Shown here one piece after another: positions 1 through 5,715 of a stretch of 19,066 bases of DNA (position 1 is its first letter; each line of letters starts with the position of its first letter). Both the position numbers and the translations under genes were made by a program. Source of the stretch: Gammaproteobacteria bacterium (GTDB lineage: Bacteria > Pseudomonadota > Gammaproteobacteria > Acidiferrobacterales > Acidiferrobacteraceae); the NCBI GenBank assembly GCA_028064935.1, contig JAPTWT010000008.1, forward strand, positions 1 through 19,066, written 5' to 3'. Under the pieces are notes generated by a model that was not told where the DNA came from, ran no database searches, and saw only the letters and a list, made by a program, of their open reading frames with translations.

Positions 1-20
1 AGAATTGGCCAAAGTTCTTG
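1..20 (+). repeat. 20-bp inverted repeat, left copy
   Basis: Bases 1-20, beginning AGAATTGGCC, are the exact reverse complement of 2521-2540. Because the copy starts at the first base of the window, the repeat may continue to the left. On the 3' side identity ends at base 21. The left copy lies immediately upstream of the recombinase gene. Confidence 0.85.
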
Positions 21-39
21 TCCCGCGCAACGCAAAATC

Positions 40-1146
40 ATGGCTAATTACCGCCACATCAAAGGCCGAAAGACTCCCTGGCGCGCGCATGTCCGTGTTA
101 CTGGATTTCCCGCGCAATCACGCTCCTTTGCCACCAAGGCACAGGCCAGGGCGTGGGCGGAACCCCTCGAGTTGCAGCTCAAAGCCCAGAAGCGCCACGG
201 ACAAACAGGAGTGCCGCATGGACTTCTCGTCGGCGACCTCGTCGAACGCTACCTGACCGACGTTGCACCGCACCACCGGGGCAGCCACGCAGAGGAGCTG
301 CGCCTGCGACGCTTCCAGCGTGAGGACGCTCTCGCCCAACTCGGCGCCGCCGAGACGACACCTAAAGATTTCGCCGTTTGGCGTGACCGACGCCTGAAGA
401 AGGTCAAGTCCTCGACGGTTATCCGTGAGCTCAACATGCTGCATCGGATTTACGAACTGGCGCGCAAGGAGTGGGGGCTGGCGATAGCCAATCCAATCAT
501 GGACCTGACCCGGCCGAAGGCACCGCCAGGACGTGTGCGCCGATTGAACGCCGACGAGGAAAAATTCCTGCTGCTTGGTGCGCAAAGTTTGCGCGCACCT
601 TACATGAAACACCTTATCCCGTTCGCCGTGGCCACCGCCATGCGCCGCGGCGAACTCGTCGCCCTTGACTGGCGCTGGGTGGACTGGAGCGAAAAGCGCA
701 TCAGTATCCCTGCGGATGTCACAAAGAACGGGAAGCCCCGCGCGCTACCCTTGTACAAAACCGTACGAGACATACTCGAAGGGATTGGGTGTCGAAATTC
801 CGGTTCTGTCTTCGGCACTACCGCGGATGGCATCAAAAAAGCCTGGGCGCGTTCTGTCGCGGCAGCGCTCAAATTGTATGGGACGACGTGTGCGGAAAAT
901 GGACAGCCGCCCGACGCGGATTTTCTGCGCGACATCCATTTCCATGACCTTCGTCACGAGGCCACAAGCCGTCTGCTGGAGCTCGGGCTGTCGCTACCTG
1001 AAGTCCAGTCCATCACAGGCCATACCATGGCCTCGATGGTACAGCGCTATGCCCACCTGCGCGCGGACACCCTCGCCGACAAGCTGGACGCCATGAAAAG
1101 AGACGGGGCCGCCCCGGATGATACACAAGACCAAGACGTGGCCTAA
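40..1146 (+). CDS. Tyrosine recombinase / integrase, 368 aa
   Basis: Site-specific recombinase of the phage-integrase family, expected to integrate, excise or invert DNA. The C-terminal catalytic domain is complete: Arg in AMRRGEL (about residue 202), Lys in the TKNGKPR beta-hairpin (about 229), His and Arg of HDLRH (302 and 305), His of GHT (328), and the nucleophile Tyr in QRYAHL (about 337). The N-terminal third holds an arm-binding-like segment and a SAM-like core-binding region (about 60-150). No clear ribosome binding site precedes the ATG at 40. Bases 2-22 carry GAA at the right distance from CTTGTC, so a weak version of the window-wide promoter may sit there and give a very short leader. 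Bases 1-20, directly upstream, recur inverted at 2521-2540. The family call is certain; the function (integration or inversion) is not visible. Confidence 0.95.
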   Translation: MANYRHIKGRKTPWRAHVRVTGFPAQSRSFATKAQARAWAEPLELQLKAQKRHGQTGVPHGLLVGDLVERYLTDVAPHHRGSHAEELRLRRFQREDALAQLGAAETTPKDFAVWRDRRLKKVKSSTVIRELNMLHRIYELARKEWGLAIANPIMDLTRPKAPPGRVRRLNADEEKFLLLGAQSLRAPYMKHLIPFAVATAMRRGELVALDWRWVDWSEKRISIPADVTKNGKPRALPLYKTVRDILEGIGCRNSGSVFGTTADGIKKAWARSVAAALKLYGTTCAENGQPPDADFLRDIHFHDLRHEATSRLLELGLSLPEVQSITGHTMASMVQRYAHLRADTLADKLDAMKRDGAAPDDTQDQDVA

Positions 1147-1229
1147 GGCCAGTCGGAGCGCTCTGCTCGTTCGCTGGGCAATCCAACAAACGCCCCATCC
1201 GTCTTGCCCGCCGTAGCGATACCAGACTT

Positions 1230-1264
1230 TCATCCACAATCTTGTCCACGGATTCTGTGGACAA
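1230..1264. other. Cluster of three DnaA-box-like 9-mers with an 8-bp inverted repeat
   Basis: TCATCCACA (1230-1238, plus), TTGTCCACG (1242-1250, plus) and TTGTCCACA (1256-1264, minus) each differ from the DnaA box TTATCCACA at one or two positions. The last two also form a perfect inverted repeat, TTGTCCAC (1242-1249) with GTGGACAA (1257-1264), around a 7-nt centre. It lies between the recombinase and the rhodanese promoter. It could be a DnaA-binding or origin site, or simply a hairpin at the end of the recombinase transcript. There is no AT-rich unwinding region or iteron array nearby, so the origin reading is weak. Confidence 0.35.
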
Positions 1265-1331
1265 CGACGCCCCCCCGAAAAGGCACCCTGATGAACCTGT
1301 ATGCCCGGAAACTGGCCGGCAATGGCGGCTG

Positions 1332-1352
1332 GAATTTTGCGCCCAGCCTATA
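1332..1352 (+). promoter_or_regulatory. Bipartite promoter-like element (GAA-N12-CCTATA) before the rhodanese gene
   Basis: GAATTTT at 1332 and CCTATA at 1347-1352, with the 21-bp length shared by all thirteen copies in the window. Initiation just downstream would give a leader of about 60 nt carrying AAGGAGG at 1408-1414. This placement argues that the rhodanese begins at the TTG at 1419 and not at the upstream in-frame TTG at 1242. Confidence 0.7.
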
Positions 1353-1418
1353 GCCACGGTAAGCGCCGCGGGTACGACATCCGTCGGCGTTGCTTGGCCC
1401 ATCGGGCAAGGAGGCTAT

Positions 1419-1853
1419 TTGTCGGACGTAAGACATGAGTTGGAAATCAGCCCGCGGCACGCAGTATCGGTGCTCGCTACTCGCGCGCCCGCGGTCCTTA
1501 TCGACGTGCGCACGGCCGAGGAGCGCGAGCTCTTTGGGGCTCCGCCCGAGGCGGTGCACTGGCCGCTCGCTGTCGTGCAGCGTTTTCGTGGCGAGATGCC
1601 TTGCCCTGAGTGCGAGACCTTTTCCGCCCGCGATTTGACGCCGGAGGAGCGGTTCGAGTTCGTGCGGTGGCTGGTCGGACATGCAGTCAAGCAGTCGGCG
1701 CTGTTCTTTTTCTGTGCGCGCGGTAACCGGAGTCTGGTGGCCGCCCATATCCTGCGCGATATGGGCTATCCGCACGCCTATTCGGTTGCGGGCGGCATGC
1801 AGGCGTGGGAAGAGGCTGGCTTGCCGGTGGAAGCTGTTGCGCTGGCTTTGTAG
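1419..1853 (+). CDS. Single-domain rhodanese-like sulfurtransferase, 144 aa
   Basis: Rhodanese domain, which normally moves sulfane sulfur through a cysteine persulfide. Visible motifs are the opening LIDVRTAEERE strand, the active-site loop CARGNRS containing the catalytic Cys, and the closing VAGGMQAWEEAGLPV. An unusual insert, MPCPECETFSARDLTPEERFEF, sits between the two halves and contains a CPEC pair that might bind metal or act in redox. The TTG start is chosen because AAGGAGG lies 4 nt upstream and a promoter-like element ends at 1352. The reading frame stays open back to another TTG at 1242, but that would place the promoter inside the gene. It is consistent with the sulfur cargo elsewhere in the window. 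The cytoplasmic substrate is unknown. Confidence 0.85.
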   Translation: MSDVRHELEISPRHAVSVLATRAPAVLIDVRTAEERELFGAPPEAVHWPLAVVQRFRGEMPCPECETFSARDLTPEERFEFVRWLVGHAVKQSALFFFCARGNRSLVAAHILRDMGYPHAYSVAGGMQAWEEAGLPVEAVALAL

Positions 1854-2193
1854 GCCTTTATAAGCTCACATGGCCCAGGACAACGTGGCTTATGACCGGC
1901 CGGCTCGCGAATTTTTCGCAGGGCCTAAGGACACCGTTGGCGGATGCAAAATACTGTCCCGCAGTAAGGCAAGTTGACGGGCCGCAACTTTGTGAGCTAT
2001 GTTGCTTGCCGTCAACACCGGGAAACCGGGCGCGCGAACCTGCCTTCGGGCAGTAGGCTTCAGCAACACGGGCAACAACGAGCCCGCCGGAGCCTTCATA
2101 GAAAAACCAGGCCGCCCGCGCGCTACAATCCAAGAGGGTTCCGCCACAAGCGGACTCCGCGCGCGTAAGCGGCCACCCTTTTAGGCCAGCCCA

Positions 2194-2241
2194 ATGCGGC
2201 GTTACGCCATTCTCGTTGACGGTGGTTTCGTCAAAAAGTGA
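2194..2241 (+). pseudogene. Remnant of the N-terminus of a NYN/PIN-like (LabA/NicB-type) gene
   Basis: Fifteen codons read MRRYAILVDGGFVKK and then stop. This closely resembles the first beta-strand and catalytic-Asp motif (Y-A-[IV]-L-[IV]-D-G-G-F) at the start of NYN-domain nuclease-like proteins, which are normally 150-250 aa. No continuation is visible in another frame before the convergent gene at 2296, so the rest appears to be lost. The match is short, and chance resemblance cannot be excluded. Confidence 0.45.
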
Positions 2242-2261
2242 GCTGACCTGCGTCCATCTAA

Positions 2262-2279
2262 CGGCCCTCCGCAGGGCCG
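2262..2279. terminator. GC-rich hairpin at the 3' end of the membrane-protein operon
   Basis: Perfect 7-bp stem CGGCCCT / AGGGCCG with loop CCGC, 17 bp beyond the stop of the minus-strand gene at 2296. It has no T-tract on either side, so it may be a transcript-stabilising hairpin rather than an intrinsic terminator. Confidence 0.4.
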
Positions 2280-2295
2280 CTCTCATGTCCGCGAG

Positions 2296-3093
2296 TTAGT
2301 CCTGCAAGTTGGCCCGCCACACCGCGAGAGCGAAGTCGCCTGGCCCGTTCCACGAGGCCAGTTTGACCAGGCCGTCCAACGGGAGGAGCCAGCCGGTAGC
2401 CAGCCACAGCAAGACCAGCAGCCAGTCAAAGACGAGACTCCATGTGCCTGGTATGTGTAGCCACCACAGTAAGGGTGTCAACAGTACGGCGCCGCCCACG
2501 ATGAATTTTGCCGCGCGTAGCAAGAACTTTGGCCAATTCTCCGCCGCTATTATCGTGGTTGTAGCGTAGAGCCACCACCAGGGTGTGAGGGTCTCTGGCG
2601 TGGCGCTTCGGCCATGCTTTGCGCTGGCTAGTGCCTCGGCGGTCATCGAACGTACCGCCATCTCGTGCCGCTGCTGTGTGGAACCAAAGCCGCGCCGCCA
2701 GTGCCGTGCCAAGCTTACAACCCCTGCCCATGCCAGTATGCTTACGAGATAGAGGCCCGCCGGTAGTCGCCGCGCGGTGGAGGTCACCCAGGGCGCGGTC
2801 GCGGCTTCACCCCCGGCTAGAATGGCTCCGGATACAACGAACCCGGTTATAGCGCCGTAGACGATAACGCATAGGGCGAGGTACACCAGGCGGGCCCGCC
2901 GGCTCGCCTCTGGCACTCCGAATACGGTCCGCACATAGCGTAGCGCAGCGGTGGCTTCGTCCGGGCGCCGCGAGGCTGAACCGAACGCATCACGAAAAAA
3001 ACCCATGCCGCCTTGCCTCTCCTGGGGCTTATGTCCCCACAAGTATAGATAGGCGAAGTACAAGGTGGCGAAGAACGGGACTGGTACACGCAT
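2296..3093 (-). CDS. Hypothetical multi-pass membrane protein, 265 aa
   Basis: No family recognised. About four or five hydrophobic segments are visible: residues about 5-20, 68-93 (LVYLALCVIVYGAITGFV), 113-132, 190-212 and 218-240. A charged loop, rich in Arg and Ala, lies between helices three and four. The ATG at 3093 comes 3 nt after the stop of the upstream gene, so the two are translationally linked and share the promoter at 3417-3437. The 20-bp repeat matching the recombinase leader lies inside this gene. A role in conjugation, entry exclusion or the envelope is possible, but nothing in the sequence shows which. Confidence 0.75.
   Translation of the reverse strand: MRVPVPFFATLYFAYLYLWGHKPQERQGGMGFFRDAFGSASRRPDEATAALRYVRTVFGVPEASRRARLVYLALCVIVYGAITGFVVSGAILAGGEAATAPWVTSTARRLPAGLYLVSILAWAGVVSLARHWRRGFGSTQQRHEMAVRSMTAEALASAKHGRSATPETLTPWWWLYATTTIIAAENWPKFLLRAAKFIVGGAVLLTPLLWWLHIPGTWSLVFDWLLVLLWLATGWLLPLDGLVKLASWNGPGDFALAVWRANLQD
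2521..2540 (-). repeat. 20-bp inverted repeat, right copy, inside a coding gene
   Basis: Perfect inverted copy of bases 1-20. It lies within the minus-strand membrane-protein gene and encodes part of the segment AENWPKFLL just before its fourth transmembrane helix. A 20-bp perfect match is not expected by chance in 19 kb. Confidence 0.85.
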
Positions 3094-3096
3094 GGG

Positions 3097-3387
3097 TTAA
3101 GCCATCTCTGTTGGTTGCTCGTTTGGCCACGGGTAGGTCTCTACGATGCGAATCCTGCGCACCATGCCGACCGGGATGCGGAAGATGCCAAGCCAGTCGC
3201 CACTGTCACGATTGTACTGATGGGCGATGGCTACGAATTTGGCCGTCTTGTGCACGAGCAGCCCGTAGGCATAACCCAGCTCCTCCTCGTCATCCACCTG
3301 CTTGTCGTTTACCCAGCCCGCGTTGTGGTCGGCATCGACCCACGCCACTTCGACTAGCTGCAACTTCTTGCGTCTGGCTTTGGCCAT
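3097..3387 (-). CDS. Small hypothetical protein, 96 aa
   Basis: First gene of a two-gene unit with the membrane protein. It starts with a basic stretch, MAKARRKKLQLVEVAWVDA, followed by a beta-rich, probably soluble domain: GYAYGLLVHKTAKFVAIAHQY, then GDWLGIFRIPVGMVRRIRIVE. No family recognised; the overall pattern resembles small phage or plasmid proteins of mostly beta fold. The ATG start is well supported by GGGAGG 7 nt upstream, and a copy of the window-wide promoter lies at 3417-3437. Confidence 0.8.
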   Translation of the reverse strand: MAKARRKKLQLVEVAWVDADHNAGWVNDKQVDDEEELGYAYGLLVHKTAKFVAIAHQYNRDSGDWLGIFRIPVGMVRRIRIVETYPWPNEQPTEMA

Positions 3388-3416
3388 GAGCGGTCCTCCC
3401 GGTTGACTGCCTCATA

Positions 3417-3437
3417 AATAGGCCCCGCCAAAAATTC
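3417..3437 (-). promoter_or_regulatory. Bipartite promoter-like element (GAA-N12-CCTATT)
   Basis: On the minus strand GAATTTTTGGCGGGG is followed directly by CCTATT, about 30 bp before the gene starting at 3387. It lies immediately downstream of the intrinsic terminator at 3446-3467, so one unit ends where the next begins. Confidence 0.75.
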
Positions 3438-3441
3438 ACAT

Positions 3442-3467
3442 AAAAAGAAGGCCCTTAGGGGCCTTCT
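3442..3467 (-). terminator. Intrinsic terminator of the kinase-fold gene
   Basis: On the minus strand a 9-bp stem, AGAAGGCCC paired with GGGCCTTCT around a 4-nt loop, is followed by a run of T. It begins 9 bp after the stop codon at 3476. It is the clearest minus-strand Rho-independent terminator in the window. Confidence 0.85.
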
Positions 3468-3475
3468 AAACGGAG

Positions 3476-4165
3476 TCAGTACATCAACTTGTCATCGTCC
3501 TTATTATCGTCGTAAAGCTCCATGCCGTAATTATTCACGTATTTAAGTGCTGCCTGTCCGCACACCGGGTCGAAAAATACGAGTGTTCCATCGTCCCGGA
3601 CGCCTGCGTTTTCTCTGGTTAAGCCATCGAATGCCAGCAGCTCGTCCGGGCCCTCGGCTTCTTCTTCGCAGGTTTCAAAAAACGAGGCCAACCGCATGAA
3701 GTAATCCGCGATAGACTGAGGTAATCGCCGGTCACTCGCGACGGTGCGCAGTCGGCAGCCCCAGCCCTCGAAGGAGTGGTGGCAGTCATAGGCGCCGTCC
3801 CTCACCAGCAAGTCAAAGGCCGTGCGTTTTATACTGCGCAGTGGTTCATCGAAAGACCGACACGGATTCAGACGCTCCATCTCGACGGCAAAAACCGGCA
3901 GGTTTTGCTTGTTTTGCCCGAGCAGGGCCGCCCTGTACACCCGTGGTGCGTGCCGACTGCCTAGGCCGGCGGTCAAGTATCGGTACGAGCCTTCGTCGCA
4001 GGTGACCTTGACGACTCGGCGTGCGTTGGCCGGACTTATAAAGACCGCGCTGAACGAACCTGTGCCGAGCGGCCTGGCGTCTCTTGGTAAGGCCTTCGGC
4101 AAGAACTCACCTAATGCGCGATTTGGCCCAAGGATATCTTCCACTGTTTCACTCATGCCCACCAT
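3476..4165 (-). CDS. Protein-kinase-fold protein, phage-type, possibly a pseudokinase, 229 aa
   Basis: The sequence keeps the order of kinase landmarks in a short protein. A glycine-rich loop, GTGSFSAVF, lies at residues 34-42; the candidate ATP-binding Lys is in VVKVT (residue 53). A hinge-like FAVEMERLNPC follows at about 92-102. A catalytic-loop-like GLTRENAGV (181-189) comes before FFDPV (197-201), which stands where DFG would be. Phage kinases commonly show DLH-xx-N and TDPV at these places. Here the catalytic-loop Asp is replaced by Gly181 or displaced to Asp180, so activity is uncertain. The C-terminus is acidic (DDNKDDDK). It is a single-gene unit with promoter 4197-4217, a 6-bp leader hairpin, the ribosome site GGGAG, and its own terminator. 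Assignment is by motif only. Confidence 0.65.
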   Translation of the reverse strand: MVGMSETVEDILGPNRALGEFLPKALPRDARPLGTGSFSAVFISPANARRVVKVTCDEGSYRYLTAGLGSRHAPRVYRAALLGQNKQNLPVFAVEMERLNPCRSFDEPLRSIKRTAFDLLVRDGAYDCHHSFEGWGCRLRTVASDRRLPQSIADYFMRLASFFETCEEEAEGPDELLAFDGLTRENAGVRDDGTLVFFDPVCGQAALKYVNNYGMELYDDNKDDDKLMY

Positions 4166-4176
4166 GTGGCGGTCTC

Positions 4177-4192
4177 CCGTGTTTTGACACGG
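4177..4192 (-). other. Leader hairpin in front of the kinase-fold gene
   Basis: The minus strand reads a perfect 6-bp stem, CCGTGT / ACACGG, with loop CAAA. It lies between the promoter-like element and the ribosome site GGGAG, whose first G bases touch the stem. It could limit ribosome access or stabilise the 5' end of the message. Confidence 0.5.
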
Positions 4193-4196
4193 AACG

Positions 4197-4217
4197 GATA
4201 GGTCGGGACGAATTTTG
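4197..4217 (-). promoter_or_regulatory. Bipartite promoter-like element (CAA-N12-CCTATC)
   Basis: Minus-strand CAAAATTCGTCCCGA followed by CCTATC. The first base is C instead of G, but the 15-nt spacing to CCTAT is kept. It sits in the 78-bp gap between the RuvC-like gene and the kinase-fold gene. Confidence 0.55.
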
Positions 4218-4243
4218 GCTGTCGAAGCGTTAAAGCCTGAAGC

Positions 4244-4768
4244 TCATCCCCGGGTCGCAGGCGCATGGCCACCTGCGCATACACGCAACCCCCACAGCGC
4301 CATGTGCAAGGCATCGGCCATCCCATCCTGGCTGCGTTTGAGCTCGATGCCAAACAGGCGCCTGGCTGAGGCAATCGACCGTTTTTTGGTATCCCCACGA
4401 CGACAGCCCGGCGCGCGCACCAGGACCTGCCAGACCTTCGGGTAAGGTTGGGTGACGGGGACGCGCAGGGCCGCGAGCACGCCCTCCCAGGCACCGGCAT
4501 GCCGGCCGTAGTTGTGCATGGCAACGACACCGTTGCCCGGCATCGCCTGGGTGCGTTCGAGCACCGCCAACCGGATGGGCCCCACACGCCGCACCTCGCG
4601 CACGAGGTCTGCCATGCCCGCTGCGCTGTCCGGCGCTTTGGCGAGAAATCGCACTTTAAGCGTGCCGTCGATGGCGGCCAGGGCACCGGTTTGCCCGGGG
4701 TCGATTCCGATGAAGATGGGTGGCCTGTGGCCTACTGGGACAGGCGTCTTGGGTGTCGTTGCGGCCAT
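4244..4768 (-). CDS. RuvC-like Holliday-junction resolvase, 174 aa
   Basis: RNase H-fold nuclease expected to cut four-way DNA junctions. Four acidic positions expected for RuvC are visible: Asp23 in IFIGIDPGQTGALA, Glu71 in LAVLERTQ, and the pair Asp148 and Asp152 in SQDGMADALHMAL. A basic patch (GCRRGDTKKRS) lies between. The length matches RuvC (about 173 aa), but the central segment differs from housekeeping RuvC and resembles phage or plasmid resolvases. The start is the only ATG available before the first strand. It lies 5 nt after the CCTATG of its promoter element, so the message may be nearly leaderless. It probably resolves recombination or replication intermediates of the element. 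Confidence 0.85.
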   Translation of the reverse strand: MAATTPKTPVPVGHRPPIFIGIDPGQTGALAAIDGTLKVRFLAKAPDSAAGMADLVREVRRVGPIRLAVLERTQAMPGNGVVAMHNYGRHAGAWEGVLAALRVPVTQPYPKVWQVLVRAPGCRRGDTKKRSIASARRLFGIELKRSQDGMADALHMALWGLRVCAGGHAPATRG

Positions 4769-4773
4769 TTGTG

Positions 4774-4794
4774 CATAGGCATGTGCCAGAATTC
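4774..4794 (-). promoter_or_regulatory. Bipartite promoter-like element (GAA-N12-CCTATG)
   Basis: Minus-strand GAATTCTGGCACATG followed by CCTATG, ending 5 nt before the ATG of the RuvC-like gene. If it works as a promoter, the transcript would start at or next to the start codon. It is divergent from the plus-strand copy at 4856-4876. Confidence 0.6.
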
Positions 4795-4855
4795 AACTGC
4801 CTGTGGCGAAGCCCACGAAGTCTCATCTCCTGGGCTGCAAGGCACATGGGGCTGT

Positions 4856-4876
4856 GAATTTTCTCGTGCTCCTATA
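4856..4876 (+). promoter_or_regulatory. Bipartite promoter-like element (GAA-N12-CCTATA)
   Basis: Plus-strand GAATTTTCTCGTGCT followed by CCTATA, 47 bp before the GTG at 4924. Confidence 0.7.
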
Positions 4877-4923
4877 CCTGGCGTGTTCAAAAGACGCGCC
4901 ACTGGTGCAAAAGGAGTTTTGTT

Positions 4924-5169
4924 GTGAGGCAAAAGACGGTATTTCAGGAGCTACTGCAACAACTCGACACGTTCATTTCCACAGCAAATACCGACGAGAT
5001 ACGGGCCAAGTTGGCCCATGTCGGCATCCTTAAGGCCGAACTTCTCGGCCTCGTTTCCGAGGGGCTCGCCGACGGGGAAGCTCTTCGTGAGATAGCATTC
5101 GCGGAGCGCAAGCTGAAGGAGCGGCTCGCTGAGCTCCTCAAGCACGAGCTAGGGGGTCTGTTTGACTGA
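4924..5169 (+). CDS. Small helical charged protein, 81 aa
   Basis: No family recognised. The sequence is almost entirely helical and rich in Leu, Glu and Lys (for example AFAERKLKERLAELLKHELGG), with heptad-like leucines suggesting a coiled coil or helical hairpin. The GTG start is supported by AAAGGAG 7 nt upstream and a promoter-like element at 4856-4876. The unit is monocistronic: a repeat hairpin begins at the stop codon and a strong terminator follows. A small regulator or an accessory factor for DNA metabolism would fit, but this is a guess from size and context. Confidence 0.75.
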   Translation: MRQKTVFQELLQQLDTFISTANTDEIRAKLAHVGILKAELLGLVSEGLADGEALREIAFAERKLKERLAELLKHELGGLFD

Positions 5170-5190
5170 CCGGCCATTCGGCCGGCAATG
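5169..5190 (+). repeat. Dispersed hairpin repeat, copy A (3' untranslated)
   Basis: Stem CCGGCC / GGCCGG, loop ATTC, tail CAATG. Compared with the common stem CAGGCC / GGCCTG, an A-T pair has become a C-G pair on both sides, a compensatory change. It starts at the last base of the stop codon of the 81-aa gene. Confidence 0.75.
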
Positions 5191-5218
5191 CCGGCCATAG
5201 TCCATAGACCTACTTTCG

Positions 5219-5248
5219 AAAGAGGCGCTTCTGCGCCTCTTTCTTTGT
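5219..5248. terminator. Intrinsic terminator between convergent genes
   Basis: A 10-bp stem AAAGAGGCGC / GCGCCTCTTT with loop TTCT, followed on the plus strand by a T-rich run TTTCTTTGTT. It ends the 81-aa gene. It also lies directly beyond the stop (5248) of the convergent minus-strand gene and could serve it, although the minus-strand tail is less T-rich. Confidence 0.85.
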
Positions 5249-5577
5249 TACCTTACTAACCGCAGGCGCATTTTGGCCCGCTTCGCGGCAATCAATTTAT
5301 TGGCGTGCGCTTCGAGACGGGCACATTCTTCCGGGTCAAAACACACTAGAGTGGCCAGCTTGGCTGCGACACCGTCAGTAGCCGCTCTGGCCCGGAGGTC
5401 CAGTTCCCAGGCCGTCGTCCAATCCTCCACGGTTATGACGTGGTCGATATTGATGCCCAGCCTGGCGAGCCGCGGCTTCCATCGGGTGTAGGCCTCCGGC
5501 GAAAATGTTACGGTGCCGTCGTAGTTCTCCGCTACGCCGTCTCTTGTCATTTCGAAGTTGTTGTTTGGTTGGTCCAT
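5248..5577 (-). CDS. Hypothetical protein, paralog of the 5716-6057 gene, 109 aa
   Basis: Small soluble protein of unknown function. It aligns along its length with the 113-aa product encoded at 5716-6057. Shared features are Y-DGTV-F/I-S, W-PRLA-[RL/KI]-G-[IN/VD]-ID, [VE/RD]DW-A-EL, a FDPEE/LDPIE helix start, and a basic C-terminal helix (AAKRAKMRLRLVR). The two probably arose by tandem duplication. The ATG at 5577 lies only 8 nt after the CCTAAG of its promoter element and has no Shine-Dalgarno sequence, suggesting a nearly leaderless transcript. The basic tail suggests nucleic-acid contact, but no known domain is seen. Confidence 0.75.
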   Translation of the reverse strand: MDQPNNNFEMTRDGVAENYDGTVTFSPEAYTRWKPRLARLGINIDHVITVEDWTTAWELDLRARAATDGVAAKLATLVCFDPEECARLEAHANKLIAAKRAKMRLRLVR

Positions 5578-5585
5578 GCCGGTAT

Positions 5586-5606
5586 CTTAGGCCCCGCTAT
5601 TGTTTC
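5586..5606 (-). promoter_or_regulatory. Bipartite promoter-like element (GAA-N12-CCTAAG)
   Basis: Minus-strand GAAACAATAGCGGGG followed by CCTAAG, 8 nt before the ATG at 5577. The GAA and CCTA blocks and the spacing are conserved. Confidence 0.6.
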
Positions 5607-5715
5607 GCGCAAGCTACGACAGGTCGTGTTTAACTCTTACAAAGAGCTGCTCAATGCTAATACCCAGGTTGCCGCCTTGCATAGGTTTTCGCCTTCAGCG
5701 AGAACCGGCTCTTTT

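Larger units (their letters stand above)
1854..2295. other. About 440 bp with no convincing complete gene
   Basis: Open frames exist on both strands, including one spanning 1858-2286 on the minus strand, but their translations show no recognisable domain, good ribosome site or plausible composition. The stretch contains a short NYN-like gene remnant (2194-2241) and a GC-rich hairpin (2262-2279). It looks like decayed or non-coding sequence between the rhodanese gene and the convergent membrane-protein operon. Confidence 0.5.

Noticed and set aside
1242..1418. N-terminal extension of the rhodanese gene from a TTG at 1242
   Set aside because: It would overlap the DnaA-box-like cluster and the promoter-like element at 1332-1352, has no ribosome site and encodes low-information sequence.
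1858..2286. Minus-strand open frame of 142 codons
   Set aside because: No recognisable domain, no ribosome site, Cys-rich mixed composition, and it runs across the hairpin and the NYN-like remnant; more likely a chance open frame in GC-rich DNA.
4153..4686. Minus-strand open frame overlapping the RuvC-like gene
   Set aside because: It is in another frame of the RuvC-like gene, whose catalytic motifs are clear; the translation here is Arg/Cys-rich and uninformative.
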